A stretch of DNA of 41,697 bases from JBFLYZ01 sp040756415 (GTDB taxonomy: Bacteria > Bacteroidota > Bacteroidia > JADZBD01), in assembly GCA_040756415.1 (NCBI GenBank), contig JBFLYZ010000029.1, positions 1 through 41,697 on the forward strand, written 5' to 3'. The notes below the pieces were generated by a model. The model was not told the origin of the DNA and made no database searches. It worked only from the letters and a program-made list of their open reading frames with translations. Made by a program: the position numbers and the translations under genes. Below, piece by piece: positions 33,432-41,123 of this stretch; within the stretch, counting starts at the first letter, position 1, and each line of letters starts with the position of its first letter.

Positions 33432-33435
33432 GCAT

Positions 33436-33894
33436 ATGCCATTACGATTCCAAACCAACGAGCGGCCGCGGTTTATCCTGAAGCAGAAGAGCTCCATCGC
33501 CAAATGGATCCAAGCCGTCATTCGCAAGGAGAAAGGCCGGCCCGGTAACATCCACTTCATCTTCTGCAGCGATAAATTCCTTCTTAAGCTCAACAAAGAA
33601 TACCTCAACCACACTACCCTTACCGATATCATCACCTTCGATTATTCGGAAGGAAAAACGCTGAACGGAGAGATCTACGTCAGTGTGGACCGCGTTAACG
33701 ATAATGCCGCAAAATTCGACACCTCTTTTGAAAACGAATTACACCGGGTGATGATACACGGCATCCTGCACCTTTGCGGCTATAAGGATAAGACGAAAAA
33801 GGAGAAGGCGGAGATCAGGAAAAAGGAGGAGGCGTGCTTGCGTATGCTGAATCAGATTCTCCTTGTGCGGAAACCCTTGCGCGCAGGGAAGTGA
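33436..33894 (+). CDS. ybeY: Endoribonuclease YbeY (rRNA maturation factor)
   Basis: Metal-dependent RNase involved in 16S rRNA 3' end maturation and ribosome quality control. The 152-aa protein has HFIFCSDKFLLKLNKEYLNH, TDIITFDYSEG and GEIYVSVDRV. The metal motif is HGILHLCGYKD (His108, His112), in which the usual third His is Asp118. I recall Bacteroidota YbeY proteins showing the same change, so it is more likely a lineage trait than damage. The N-terminal 30 residues are basic. It ends 21 nt from the converging propeller gene. Confidence 0.93.
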   Translation: MPLRFQTNERPRFILKQKSSIAKWIQAVIRKEKGRPGNIHFIFCSDKFLLKLNKEYLNHTTLTDIITFDYSEGKTLNGEIYVSVDRVNDNAAKFDTSFENELHRVMIHGILHLCGYKDKTKKEKAEIRKKEEACLRMLNQILLVRKPLRAGK

Positions 33895-33915
33895 TGCCCG
33901 GGTAAAACGGGAACC

Positions 33916-35160
33916 CTACTTCGTAACCATAAAATTCCCGGTATAGATCTTATCCTCCAGCACGGCTTTCAGGAAGTAGGAGCCCGGTTTCAGGGGCAGG
34001 GTAAACACCCCCGCATTATCTTCCTTATCGTTACGGTACACCACGCGCCCCACCGCATCGGTGATCAGAATGGAGTACGTACTGATGTAGGCGGGTATGT
34101 TAAGGGAAAAGTTCCCGTTGTTGGGATTAGGGAATACGTTCAGGAGATTGCCGGTCATCATCGTTTCAGCAACGCTGTTTAAAATACTTTCATCCAGACG
34201 CACCAGCCCGCCATTGTAGGTACCTATCCAAACGATGCCGTTAGTGTCCTTTTCTACGCAATAAGCCCAGGTATCGGGCATGCCGGAATTGGTGCTGTCA
34301 TAATACGCAAAATTGCTGCCATCAAAGGTAATAAGTCCTTTCTGCTGCGAGCCCATGTATTTTTTCTGCTGTTTATCGATATGCAGCCAGTTGATGGCAT
34401 CTGATGGCATGCCGCTGTTGCTTGTGGAATACCATCCCCAGGCTGTACCGCCATAATGCACCATCAGTCCCGCGGCCGGCATGGCGAACCAGCGGCTGCC
34501 GGCCGTATCGAGGCGAAGGTCGAGCAGGGAATTATCGGGCAGCATACCGTTCCAGAGGGTATAAAAGGTAAAGGCCGTATCGTTATAGTACACCATGCCC
34601 CCGTTCAGCGTTCCGAAATATTTAACATCGTTCTCACCGATCTGCAGGCAGGTGATGTGATGCGAAAGCAGGGGAGAATTATTGATATCCCATATGGTGA
34701 CCGCTGTATCGTTGTAGCGCACCAGGCCGCTGGAAGTGCCGAACCATTTTCGCCCATACGAATCAAAGGCGATGGCGCGAACCAGGTCGCTCGGCAGCCC
34801 GATGGTGGACGAGCTGTACACCGTCCAGTTGCTGCCGTCAAATTTGGCGGCCCCGCCCCCGCTCGTACCTACCCATACGTTACCCTGCGCATCGAAATTG
34901 ATCGCGCGTATGCTGTTATCCGGCAGTCCTGAGTTCGCTACCTGGTACACCGTCCAGTTCACATCATCGTACACCACCAGGCCCCAATCGGTGCCAATCC
35001 ATTTTCGGTTCTGGGCATCTACCTTGATGCAGCGCACCGTATTGATGGGCAGGGGCGAGTTCTGGTCATTATAGATCGTCCAGGCGTTCTGCGCCCCGGC
35101 AGAAACAAAAATGCTCCCGCTGACAACCAGCGGGAGCATTTTCTGTAACAAGCGATTCAT
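33916..35160 (-). CDS. T9SS-secreted beta-propeller protein
   Basis: A 414-aa secreted protein: signal peptide (1-23, ending SAGAQ), seven propeller blades of about 42 residues (for example VDAQNRKWIGTDWGLVVYDD and FDAQGNVWVGTSGGGAAKFD), and a type A T9SS sorting domain (about 340-414) with VFPNPNNGNFSLN. The blades are of the two-component-regulator propeller (Reg_prop) type, here without any kinase, so it is probably a binding or scaffold protein outside the cell. Its ATG overlaps the TAA of the lysyl-oxidase gene (TAATG), so translation is coupled. A perfect 15-bp hairpin with a T tract lies within codons 7-18, inside the signal-peptide region. Confidence 0.9.
   Translation of the reverse strand: MNRLLQKMLPLVVSGSIFVSAGAQNAWTIYNDQNSPLPINTVRCIKVDAQNRKWIGTDWGLVVYDDVNWTVYQVANSGLPDNSIRAINFDAQGNVWVGTSGGGAAKFDGSNWTVYSSSTIGLPSDLVRAIAFDSYGRKWFGTSSGLVRYNDTAVTIWDINNSPLLSHHITCLQIGENDVKYFGTLNGGMVYYNDTAFTFYTLWNGMLPDNSLLDLRLDTAGSRWFAMPAAGLMVHYGGTAWGWYSTSNSGMPSDAINWLHIDKQQKKYMGSQQKGLITFDGSNFAYYDSTNSGMPDTWAYCVEKDTNGIVWIGTYNGGLVRLDESILNSVAETMMTGNLLNVFPNPNNGNFSLNIPAYISTYSILITDAVGRVVYRNDKEDNAGVFTLPLKPGSYFLKAVLEDKIYTGNFMVTK
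35108..35142 (-). terminator. Terminator-like hairpin inside the signal-peptide codons of the propeller gene
   Basis: AAAATGCTCCCGCTG and CAGCGGGAGCATTTT form a perfect 15-bp stem with a 5-nt loop. On the transcribed minus strand it is followed by TGTTTC, giving a T-rich tail. It starts 18 nt after the lysyl-oxidase stop codon, where that gene's own terminator would be expected. Confidence 0.7.
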
Positions 35161-37220
35161 TATTGGATCACAATGCGTTTGAAGTTCGGCTTATCCGCTA
35201 CATTCACGTTCAGCATGTAGGTGCCTTTGGCCAGGCCCGAGAGGTCGAGCGCATGCTGGTAGCTGCCGCTCAGCCCGCTCAACTGCTCGCTGTACACCAC
35301 TTTGCCCAGCATGTCTGTCACCTCGATCTTCATGTTGGCTACACCGGGCAGGGCAACGGATACATTGAACGTACCGGAAGAGGGATTCGGGAACACGCTG
35401 ATGGCATTGCTCAGGTCCTTGCCCGGAGTAACGGCCGTACAGTTATCCACATAGGCGAGCACGGGAACCAGGGCGCTGGAGCAGGTGCGGTTCTGTGTCT
35501 CCACCTTCCAGTTGTAAAAGTAGTAGTAGTACGCGGGGCCCTGCGATGAGCCGGTAATGTCCACCACCCCATCGAGCGTATAGGGATAATTGGTAGCGTT
35601 CGAATTATTGCGGTACAGCCCCACTCCGCCTGCACCAACCAGGCGATACGCCATACCCGGGGCGATATTCCAGTTCAGCGTTACCGTATTCATACCGGCC
35701 GTTAACGTAGCTGTAGTGGTTTGCAGCAGGGCGTTAGCGCTGTCGCGCAGCTCGATCACGCGGGTGCCGTTTGCTGCGGCAAATACGTCAACACTGATGA
35801 GCTTGAAGTTATCGTACGCGGTAAAATTCAGGTAGTTGTTGCTGGTCGAGGTGGCCGAAACACCGTAGGAATAGTTCTTCGGTCCCAGCCAGGTGGTATC
35901 GGTGAACACATCTTCGCTGCGCACGTAATAGGTAGTGGACGCAGACAGGTTAGGCGTGTTGAACGTAGCCCCGGTATCGAGCGGGTTGCCCGATCCGTCC
36001 TCCCATATCTGCATGCCTGTTCCCGTGGCGGTAAGCGTAGCAATGCCGTTGATGCAAACCGTATCGCCAGTTACAACCGGTGAGCCGGGCGCGGGAGCCA
36101 TAGTAACGGTAATGGAGGCTGATGAAGTGCCGCAATGGGTTACGGTCTGGCAGCTATAGCTGCCGGGTGTGCTTACCGTGATCGACTGCGTAGTGGCGCC
36201 AGTGCTCCAGGAGTACGACATGGCCGCATTCGCCTTCAGGATGATGTTCTGGCCGGGACAGATCTTCGGTGAAGGAAGATTGGTCGTAATGCTGGAAACC
36301 GGGTTGCCGGGTGCATCCTGCTGGGTAAGCGTATAGGGAACCGCGGTGTAGTTATTGGTCTCATCCGACTCGAGGAAATTGTTGTTAGGATCCACCTCGA
36401 TCACGATCCAGTACTGCCCGTTGCAGGTTCCTGCGGGAATATTGATCCACATCAGGTCCAGCGACTCGCTGTACACATCGGTCCAGCCGGAAGAAATACC
36501 CTGTTCAACCACAGAGCAGTTGTATGCTCCTCCTCCCAGGTTGTAGTTCGGAAAGTTGTTATTGTTGTTCAGGGTCGTTCCCTGGTTGTACACGGTATTG
36601 GTATCCTTACAATGGTGGTTGGCCGAAGCGTCACTGCAGCGATAATAGTCCATGAGGCAGAAGCCCAGCTTGGCGCCTGTTGCAACGATGGGCCAGTTGC
36701 GTGGATCCGGGTCGCTGGTCTGGTAACGCAGGGTAAATACGCCCCAGTCGTCTACGTGGTTATGACCATGGCTGGGGTGATAGGTCATGCTGCCCGCGTT
36801 CCTGTCCCAGTAGGTCATGGCGTTGCCGTTCTTGTGATAGATGCGCTGCTTGATGATCTGCCTGGCGTTCGATCCGTCAGGACAGGGGCTGGGGTCTGAA
36901 GTAAAGGTATCCGTGCCGCAAACGTAGAGCGAGCTGCCTCTTACGGTAAGCGGTCCGTAACCGATGTTAGGCGTGGATCCGGTCAGGCGCAGGCGGCCGT
37001 CATTACCGCTGCAGGGAGGAGAGCAAACCTGCGCGTATTCATTGGGACCGCCCATATAGTTCAGGATGGCATACCATGAAATAGTTATATCCGGCAACAG
37101 GTCGCAGTTGGTAGAGGTCTGGTTAGCGCACTGGCAGGAGGTGGCGTTGGTGGTGGTGCACTGCGCATTTGCCAGGAAGAAAGCAAAAACGAATGCAATG
37201 CTGAGTAAGGATTTTTTCAT
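35160..37220 (-). CDS. T9SS-secreted lysyl-oxidase-domain protein
   Basis: A predicted extracellular copper amine oxidase of the lysyl oxidase family (687 aa). After a signal peptide (1-20) and a Cys-rich start, the oxidase domain covers about 35-290. The copper motif is SHGHNHVDDWG (His151, His153, His155). Lys184 (GAKLGFCLMD) and Tyr250 (GISSGWTDVYSESLDLMW) align with the human residues that form the lysyl-tyrosyl-quinone cofactor. The domain ends VIEVDPNNNFLESDETNN. Two Ig-like domains follow (about 310-470), then a further beta domain and a type A T9SS sorting domain ending KRIVIQ. Activity would make aldehydes from amines and could cross-link surface proteins. I chose the Met starting MKKSLLSIAF; the frame is open 11 codons upstream. 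It shares an mRNA with the propeller gene. Confidence 0.88.
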   Translation of the reverse strand: MKKSLLSIAFVFAFFLANAQCTTTNATSCQCANQTSTNCDLLPDITISWYAILNYMGGPNEYAQVCSPPCSGNDGRLRLTGSTPNIGYGPLTVRGSSLYVCGTDTFTSDPSPCPDGSNARQIIKQRIYHKNGNAMTYWDRNAGSMTYHPSHGHNHVDDWGVFTLRYQTSDPDPRNWPIVATGAKLGFCLMDYYRCSDASANHHCKDTNTVYNQGTTLNNNNNFPNYNLGGGAYNCSVVEQGISSGWTDVYSESLDLMWINIPAGTCNGQYWIVIEVDPNNNFLESDETNNYTAVPYTLTQQDAPGNPVSSITTNLPSPKICPGQNIILKANAAMSYSWSTGATTQSITVSTPGSYSCQTVTHCGTSSASITVTMAPAPGSPVVTGDTVCINGIATLTATGTGMQIWEDGSGNPLDTGATFNTPNLSASTTYYVRSEDVFTDTTWLGPKNYSYGVSATSTSNNYLNFTAYDNFKLISVDVFAAANGTRVIELRDSANALLQTTTATLTAGMNTVTLNWNIAPGMAYRLVGAGGVGLYRNNSNATNYPYTLDGVVDITGSSQGPAYYYYFYNWKVETQNRTCSSALVPVLAYVDNCTAVTPGKDLSNAISVFPNPSSGTFNVSVALPGVANMKIEVTDMLGKVVYSEQLSGLSGSYQHALDLSGLAKGTYMLNVNVADKPNFKRIVIQ

Positions 37221-37240
37221 CTGTATGATTTTAAGAGGGA

Positions 37241-37271
37241 GAAAGGTACTCATTTATGAAAACAAAACAAA
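37241..37271 (-). promoter_or_regulatory. Promoter of the lysyl-oxidase/propeller unit
   Basis: On the minus strand TTTG (37271-37268), a 19-nt spacer and TACCTTTC (37248-37241, one mismatch to TAnnTTTG) have the same geometry as the acpP promoter. The implied leader is about 14 nt. Confidence 0.65.
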
Positions 37272-37331
37272 CCGGCTATACGAATAGATATATTTCTTCG
37301 ACTAATTCAGGAAAAAATTCGACTAAAAAAA

Positions 37332-38669
37332 TCACTCCTCCAGCAGCTTTTCGATGAACAACTGATTCTGCTCCACCCACTTATCGTAGTAAGCGCCTGT
37401 GCCCGGGCCATTAAAGCCGGTATGGATCTTCCTCACTTTGCCTTTCTTATCAATGTAAATGGTGGTAGGAAAAGCCATGACCTGGTTGAGCATGGGCAAG
37501 GCGTCTGAAGCCTCCGCTTTTCCTACTTTTTCCGTGATCAGGATCTCGTACTCCACCCCGAATTTTTTCTGCAGCTTTTCTACCGCGGCCCTGGCTTTTT
37601 CATAATCGGAATTCTTCTCAAAGGCCAATGCAATTACCTCCACTCCTTTATTTTTATATTTCTTATAGAACTCCGCCAGGTATTTGGTCTCATCCATGCA
37701 ATTGGGGCACCACGATCCCATGATCTGCACGATCACTACCTTGTTCTTGAATTTATCATCGCTTAATGAAACTTCTTTGCCCTGCAGGTTCTTGAATTTG
37801 AAATCTATCTTGTCGTAGCCGGGCCTGAGATAGGTCAGCGAATCGGGATGGCGCAACTCAAAGCTATCGTTGCGCTTGGCGATCCACTTTTCGTGCCAGT
37901 GCGAACCGGAGTAGAAATCACCGCTGATCGTTCCGTCTTTATTCTTTTTTGCCTTGAAGTAAAACGCGTGCGCTCCGTCAAAGCAGGATAGTTCCATTGT
38001 CGTGTCGGTTCGCGCCAGTTTTTTCCTTGCATCCATCCAGTCAAAGTCACTCATCCCCTTCGGCCGGAGCGAATCATGCAGGTACACGTACTTATAGTCG
38101 TAATATACCGATCCGGACAAAAAGCGGTAGTCTCCGGTCTCGGTCAGAAAAGTGCCGTAGATGAAATCCCAGCAATTCGGGTCCTTAAAAATTCCTAAGG
38201 CCTTTGTCTGCTTTGCCGAATCCCCGGGACTGAAGCTGGCCTCCCACCTGCCGGTAAACGGTTTGCAGGGACAGGATGCAACGGTTTTATAGTGAATCCG
38301 TATGGCAGAGAACGGTATGGTGTTCTTTGCTTTGCGGGCATGATTGATCCATATCCCGGACAAGGAATCATTTTTTTCGTACTTGCTCTGCCATTTGCAT
38401 TTGAACTCCGAATCAAACACCGGCATTTTGAAAATAAGCGAATCGCCATTCCGGGTTGTTTCGTTTACCGTTATCCTTTCCGGGCCATTGTAAACGTAAA
38501 TAGTGGTTTTTCCGTCCTTATTAACGATTTGGAAAAGAAAACCAAGTCGAATTGAGTCATTTAGTTGAAGCGCCCCGCTCCATGCATAATCACTCCCGCT
38601 GAACCAGCAATCGGTTTTCTGCGCGGAGAGGTTTTGTGCGAAGAGGAGGAGGATGAGAAGCTTTTTCAC
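37332..38669 (-). CDS. TlpA-like thioredoxin-fold protein with a large N-terminal domain
   Basis: A 445-aa secreted or periplasmic protein. The signal peptide (1-16, ending LSAQ) is followed by about 265 residues that I do not recognise. They are beta-rich and contain several Cys (21, 91, 133, 135, 166, 229), with a CPC at 133-135. The C-terminal part (about 284-445) is a TlpA/ResA-type thioredoxin domain with WCPNC (Cys321, Cys324), preceded by VVIVQIMGSW and followed by the cis-Pro loop AFPTTIYID. It should reduce or isomerise disulfides outside the cytoplasm. The start is a GTG, four bases after a TAATTTAG box. The neighbouring lysyl-oxidase protein is Cys-rich and might be a client; this is a guess from position. 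Confidence 0.9.
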   Translation of the reverse strand: MKKLLILLLFAQNLSAQKTDCWFSGSDYAWSGALQLNDSIRLGFLFQIVNKDGKTTIYVYNGPERITVNETTRNGDSLIFKMPVFDSEFKCKWQSKYEKNDSLSGIWINHARKAKNTIPFSAIRIHYKTVASCPCKPFTGRWEASFSPGDSAKQTKALGIFKDPNCWDFIYGTFLTETGDYRFLSGSVYYDYKYVYLHDSLRPKGMSDFDWMDARKKLARTDTTMELSCFDGAHAFYFKAKKNKDGTISGDFYSGSHWHEKWIAKRNDSFELRHPDSLTYLRPGYDKIDFKFKNLQGKEVSLSDDKFKNKVVIVQIMGSWCPNCMDETKYLAEFYKKYKNKGVEVIALAFEKNSDYEKARAAVEKLQKKFGVEYEILITEKVGKAEASDALPMLNQVMAFPTTIYIDKKGKVRKIHTGFNGPGTGAYYDKWVEQNQLFIEKLLEE

Positions 38670-38673
38670 ACAC

Positions 38674-38681
38674 CTAAATTA
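38674..38681 (-). promoter_or_regulatory. -7-like box directly before the TlpA-like gene
   Basis: The minus strand reads TAATTTAG (one mismatch to TAnnTTTG), then four bases and the GTG start. The short gap between this gene and the divergent gene at 38724 must hold both promoters. Confidence 0.4.
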
Positions 38682-38723
38682 TGGAAAATGCCCGCAAAGC
38701 GCATCTTCCTGTTAAACAAACGC

Positions 38724-39152
38724 ATGAGAATAGTAGCCCTTGTAGCTTACCTGATGTTCGTTACTCCCGTCCTGGCACAAAGCAGCTCGGATATCTGCCA
38801 CGACTGGGTGCTGAAAAAAGGGTGGTTTGGCGAGGACCAGATCGTACTGGAAAAGCTCGACAGCCTGAAAGCTCCGGAAATTGCTCAGGTCATTCGCTTC
38901 AGTTCCCCCTATACCTTGTCGGAATACATATACATGAGAAAGAATTACGGCCTCTGCGGAAACGGCATGCTGTATTTTGAGAGCGCCACCTGGACATTGA
39001 AGGATGGCGAACTCTATTTTGACGTGAAAGGCGGCCATTTTGCCCAGGATAAGTTCCACTACAAGATCGTATATACGATCGATTCCTGGTCGGGCGATAA
39101 ACTTGTGCTGAAGAAGAAAAAAGTACTTTTGTCAGAAGTAAAAGAGTTTTGA
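38724..39152 (+). CDS. Small secreted protein of unknown function
   Basis: A 142-aa secreted protein: signal peptide (MRIVALVAYLMFVTPVLAQ), then a compact domain with ICHDWVLKKGWFGEDQIVLE, YGLCGNGMLYFESATWTLKD and YFDVKGGHFAQDKFHYKIVY. Two Cys about 55 residues apart could form a disulfide. The 'W-L-DGELYF' style resembles lipocalin-like domains, but I cannot name a family. An in-frame ATG at 38688 would give a longer N-terminus; a start before 38670 would overlap the divergent TlpA-like gene and is unlikely. The stop is one base before the next ATG. Confidence 0.72.
   Translation: MRIVALVAYLMFVTPVLAQSSSDICHDWVLKKGWFGEDQIVLEKLDSLKAPEIAQVIRFSSPYTLSEYIYMRKNYGLCGNGMLYFESATWTLKDGELYFDVKGGHFAQDKFHYKIVYTIDSWSGDKLVLKKKKVLLSEVKEF
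39103..39131 (+). promoter_or_regulatory. Internal promoter for the 39154 gene
   Basis: TTG (39103-39105), an 18-nt spacer and TACTTTTG (39124-39131, exact -7 box) lie within the last codons of the preceding gene, 22 nt before the ATG at 39154. Confidence 0.5.
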
Positions 39153-39153
39153 C

Positions 39154-39774
39154 ATGCGGCCGCTCTCCATATTGCTCCTTCTCCTGACCTGCGTGCCCGC
39201 TCTTTCGCAGGACAAAAAAGACAGCACCGCAATGGCCGAAAAGATGGCATCGCTCAAAAAGCTCGGCCGCGATTCACTGATCAGGCTCGCAGTGAAGGAG
39301 ATCAACGACCCTGAATTCGACCCCGGCAGCTACGACCGCGTGGTGGTAAAAGCGAACAAGACCATGCTGATGGTGAGCTTCAGCCTTTCCATAGAAGTGA
39401 AGTCGAAAAACTCATGCTATTATAATACGGTATGGGTCGACCTGGCGGGGAATACGGTAAGCAAGAGCTCAACGGGCGACTGCGATGAGCCCAGGTATTA
39501 TACGCCATCTTCTTCCGACCAGAAAAAGATACAGTTCGTGTTCGATGCGGTGAACAAAAGCGATGAGATCGGGGATATCAAGGACAACAAAATACCCGAA
39601 GGCACCACCATGGAGATCAGCGAGCATCTTACCTATTATTATGTGGAGGTAAGCAGTTGGAGCACATTCTCACACTACAAGGTGGATAAAAGCAGCGGCA
39701 AGGTATCCGATGCCGGCCACAAGCACTACGCCCACGACTTTATAGAGGAAGAGAAGTGGGAGATCATTAAATAG
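39154..39774 (+). CDS. Secreted protein of unknown function
   Basis: A 206-aa product with a signal peptide (1-18, LLLLLTCVPALSQ), a charged helix (about 20-50) and a mixed alpha/beta domain (DRVVVKANKTMLMVSFSLSI, YYNTVWVDLAGNTVSKSS, YYYVEVSSWSTFSHYKVDK). No family recognised. The motif YKVDKSSGKVSDAGHKHYAHDF recalls small peptidase-propeptide-like (PepSY-style) folds but this is weak. The ATG is one base after the stop of the previous gene. Its last 8 bases overlap the converging T9SS cargo gene. Confidence 0.75.
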   Translation: MRPLSILLLLLTCVPALSQDKKDSTAMAEKMASLKKLGRDSLIRLAVKEINDPEFDPGSYDRVVVKANKTMLMVSFSLSIEVKSKNSCYYNTVWVDLAGNTVSKSSTGDCDEPRYYTPSSSDQKKIQFVFDAVNKSDEIGDIKDNKIPEGTTMEISEHLTYYYVEVSSWSTFSHYKVDKSSGKVSDAGHKHYAHDFIEEEKWEIIK

Positions 39775-41017
39775 CACGGCTGATGATCACTTTGCGTGTC
39801 AGCACGCTTCCATCATACATTATCTTCAGAAAGTAAATGCCTTCTGCCAGCGTGCTGACAGCGATCTTCCCGCCATACTGAAGCTGCCCGGCCTTAACGA
39901 TGCGGCCGCTTGCATCCATCAGTTCAAAGCTCATCTCCGGCACTCCTTTTATCCCCACACCGATCTCATCGCTGGCGGGATTAGGATAGATTGACGCCTC
40001 GCTGTCTTCCGGCTCATCCGTTCCGCTTGCGGGGCTTACCTGGTATTTGAGCAGGTGTACCGAATTGCCCGGCCGGTCGTAAGCCATGTACAGGTAATTG
40101 CCTTCCAGCACCAAATGCGGGCGCAGGTAGTTTTGCGAAGTCTCGTGTATGCGCTGCAGCAGGTTGAAGTTATTATCGAACACCAGCACATCGATGTGCT
40201 CCTGCCCTATGGTTTGCGGTGTTTCGATATGGCTCATGGCGATGTACCAGCGCTGGTTCGCGTAATCGTACACCGCGCCCGTGGAGAACCAGTTGCCGTC
40301 ACCGTTGGTGGAGCTTAAAATGGTCTGAGGCGAGCCCGTGGCCGGGGCCCAGGATGCGGTCCATCGCGTAAGCGTTAGATTGGAGTTGAACCCGAAAACA
40401 TTTCCCGTGAACATATGGAACTGGCCGTTGTGCATAATGGCGTTGCCGATATTGTTATGCGGCAGCGTAGTGGTCGAAAAGGGGCTGCCTACCGAGTTAA
40501 GGCCCGTATCGAAGGTGTACACGTGCGACTGACTGGGCGGATCAAAATGCAGCACGTAGATGTAGGTACTGTCGGTGGTCAGTATCATGTCATTGGTAGG
40601 ATCGGCCGAGCCCTGCACTACGGGAACAATACTGCCGATACGGTTACCGTTGATATCGGTTTTGAAAATGAAAAGGTCCTGGTCGCCCTGGGTGGAGAAC
40701 GCCACGTAGATCTCGTTATTGAGCACGATATGCTTATGGTCCGTAAGGTTGGTGATGGAGGTAAAGTCATTATCGAAAGTAAGCTGCTTCAGGGCGCTTT
40801 GCTGCGATATATTGCTGTAATTGATCTTGCGCATGTAAATATGTGGCTTGCTGCCGGGAGTGAATGTGGTCGTAGCGCAGAGACTGTCGCCTTCATCGGA
40901 AAGCACGCCCCATATCTGGGCCTGGCTGAACTGTATCGAATCTGCCTGGATGAGCACCTGGGCGCCCGAACAGAAAAAGGCAAGAACAAGAATGCAAAGT
41001 GCGGAAATGTTTTTCAT
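39767..41017 (-). CDS. T9SS cargo protein with probable beta-propeller
   Basis: A 416-aa secreted protein: signal peptide (1-19, ending CSGAQ), a long beta-rich region (about 20-335) with repeated blade-like segments (EIYVAFSTQGDQDLFIFKTD, STYIYVLHFDPPSQSHVYTF, RWYIAMSHIETPQ, GNYLYMAYDRPGNSVHLLKY), and a type A T9SS sorting domain (about 340-416) with SIYPNPASDEIGVG, ending LTRKVIISRAI. A six- or seven-bladed propeller is likely, but the repeats are too diverged to count by eye. No catalytic motif is visible. It overlaps the converging 39154 gene by 8 bases. Confidence 0.88.
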   Translation of the reverse strand: MKNISALCILVLAFFCSGAQVLIQADSIQFSQAQIWGVLSDEGDSLCATTTFTPGSKPHIYMRKINYSNISQQSALKQLTFDNDFTSITNLTDHKHIVLNNEIYVAFSTQGDQDLFIFKTDINGNRIGSIVPVVQGSADPTNDMILTTDSTYIYVLHFDPPSQSHVYTFDTGLNSVGSPFSTTTLPHNNIGNAIMHNGQFHMFTGNVFGFNSNLTLTRWTASWAPATGSPQTILSSTNGDGNWFSTGAVYDYANQRWYIAMSHIETPQTIGQEHIDVLVFDNNFNLLQRIHETSQNYLRPHLVLEGNYLYMAYDRPGNSVHLLKYQVSPASGTDEPEDSEASIYPNPASDEIGVGIKGVPEMSFELMDASGRIVKAGQLQYGGKIAVSTLAEGIYFLKIMYDGSVLTRKVIISRAI

Positions 41018-41123
41018 GGCCCAGGGTTTTGCTCAAGCAAATAGAGCATAAAAAGTAAAAATGAGCAAACAATTAGAAGTCTTTAATCTAGTCAAAAAAT
41101 TGGTTAAGCCTCAGCGCAACCAC

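Noticed and set aside
33895..33915. Small inverted repeat between ybeY and the propeller gene
   Set aside because: Only four base pairs with no T tract; too weak to call a terminator.
38565..38687. Longer N-terminus for the secreted protein at 38724
   Set aside because: It would overlap the start of the divergent TlpA-like gene and put 53 residues before a clean signal peptide.
39797..39860. Perfect 12-bp inverted repeat (TGTCAGCACGCT) with a 40-nt spacer in a T9SS sorting domain
   Set aside because: Both arms are ordinary codons within the coding sequence, the loop is long and there is no T tract, so chance is the simpler explanation.
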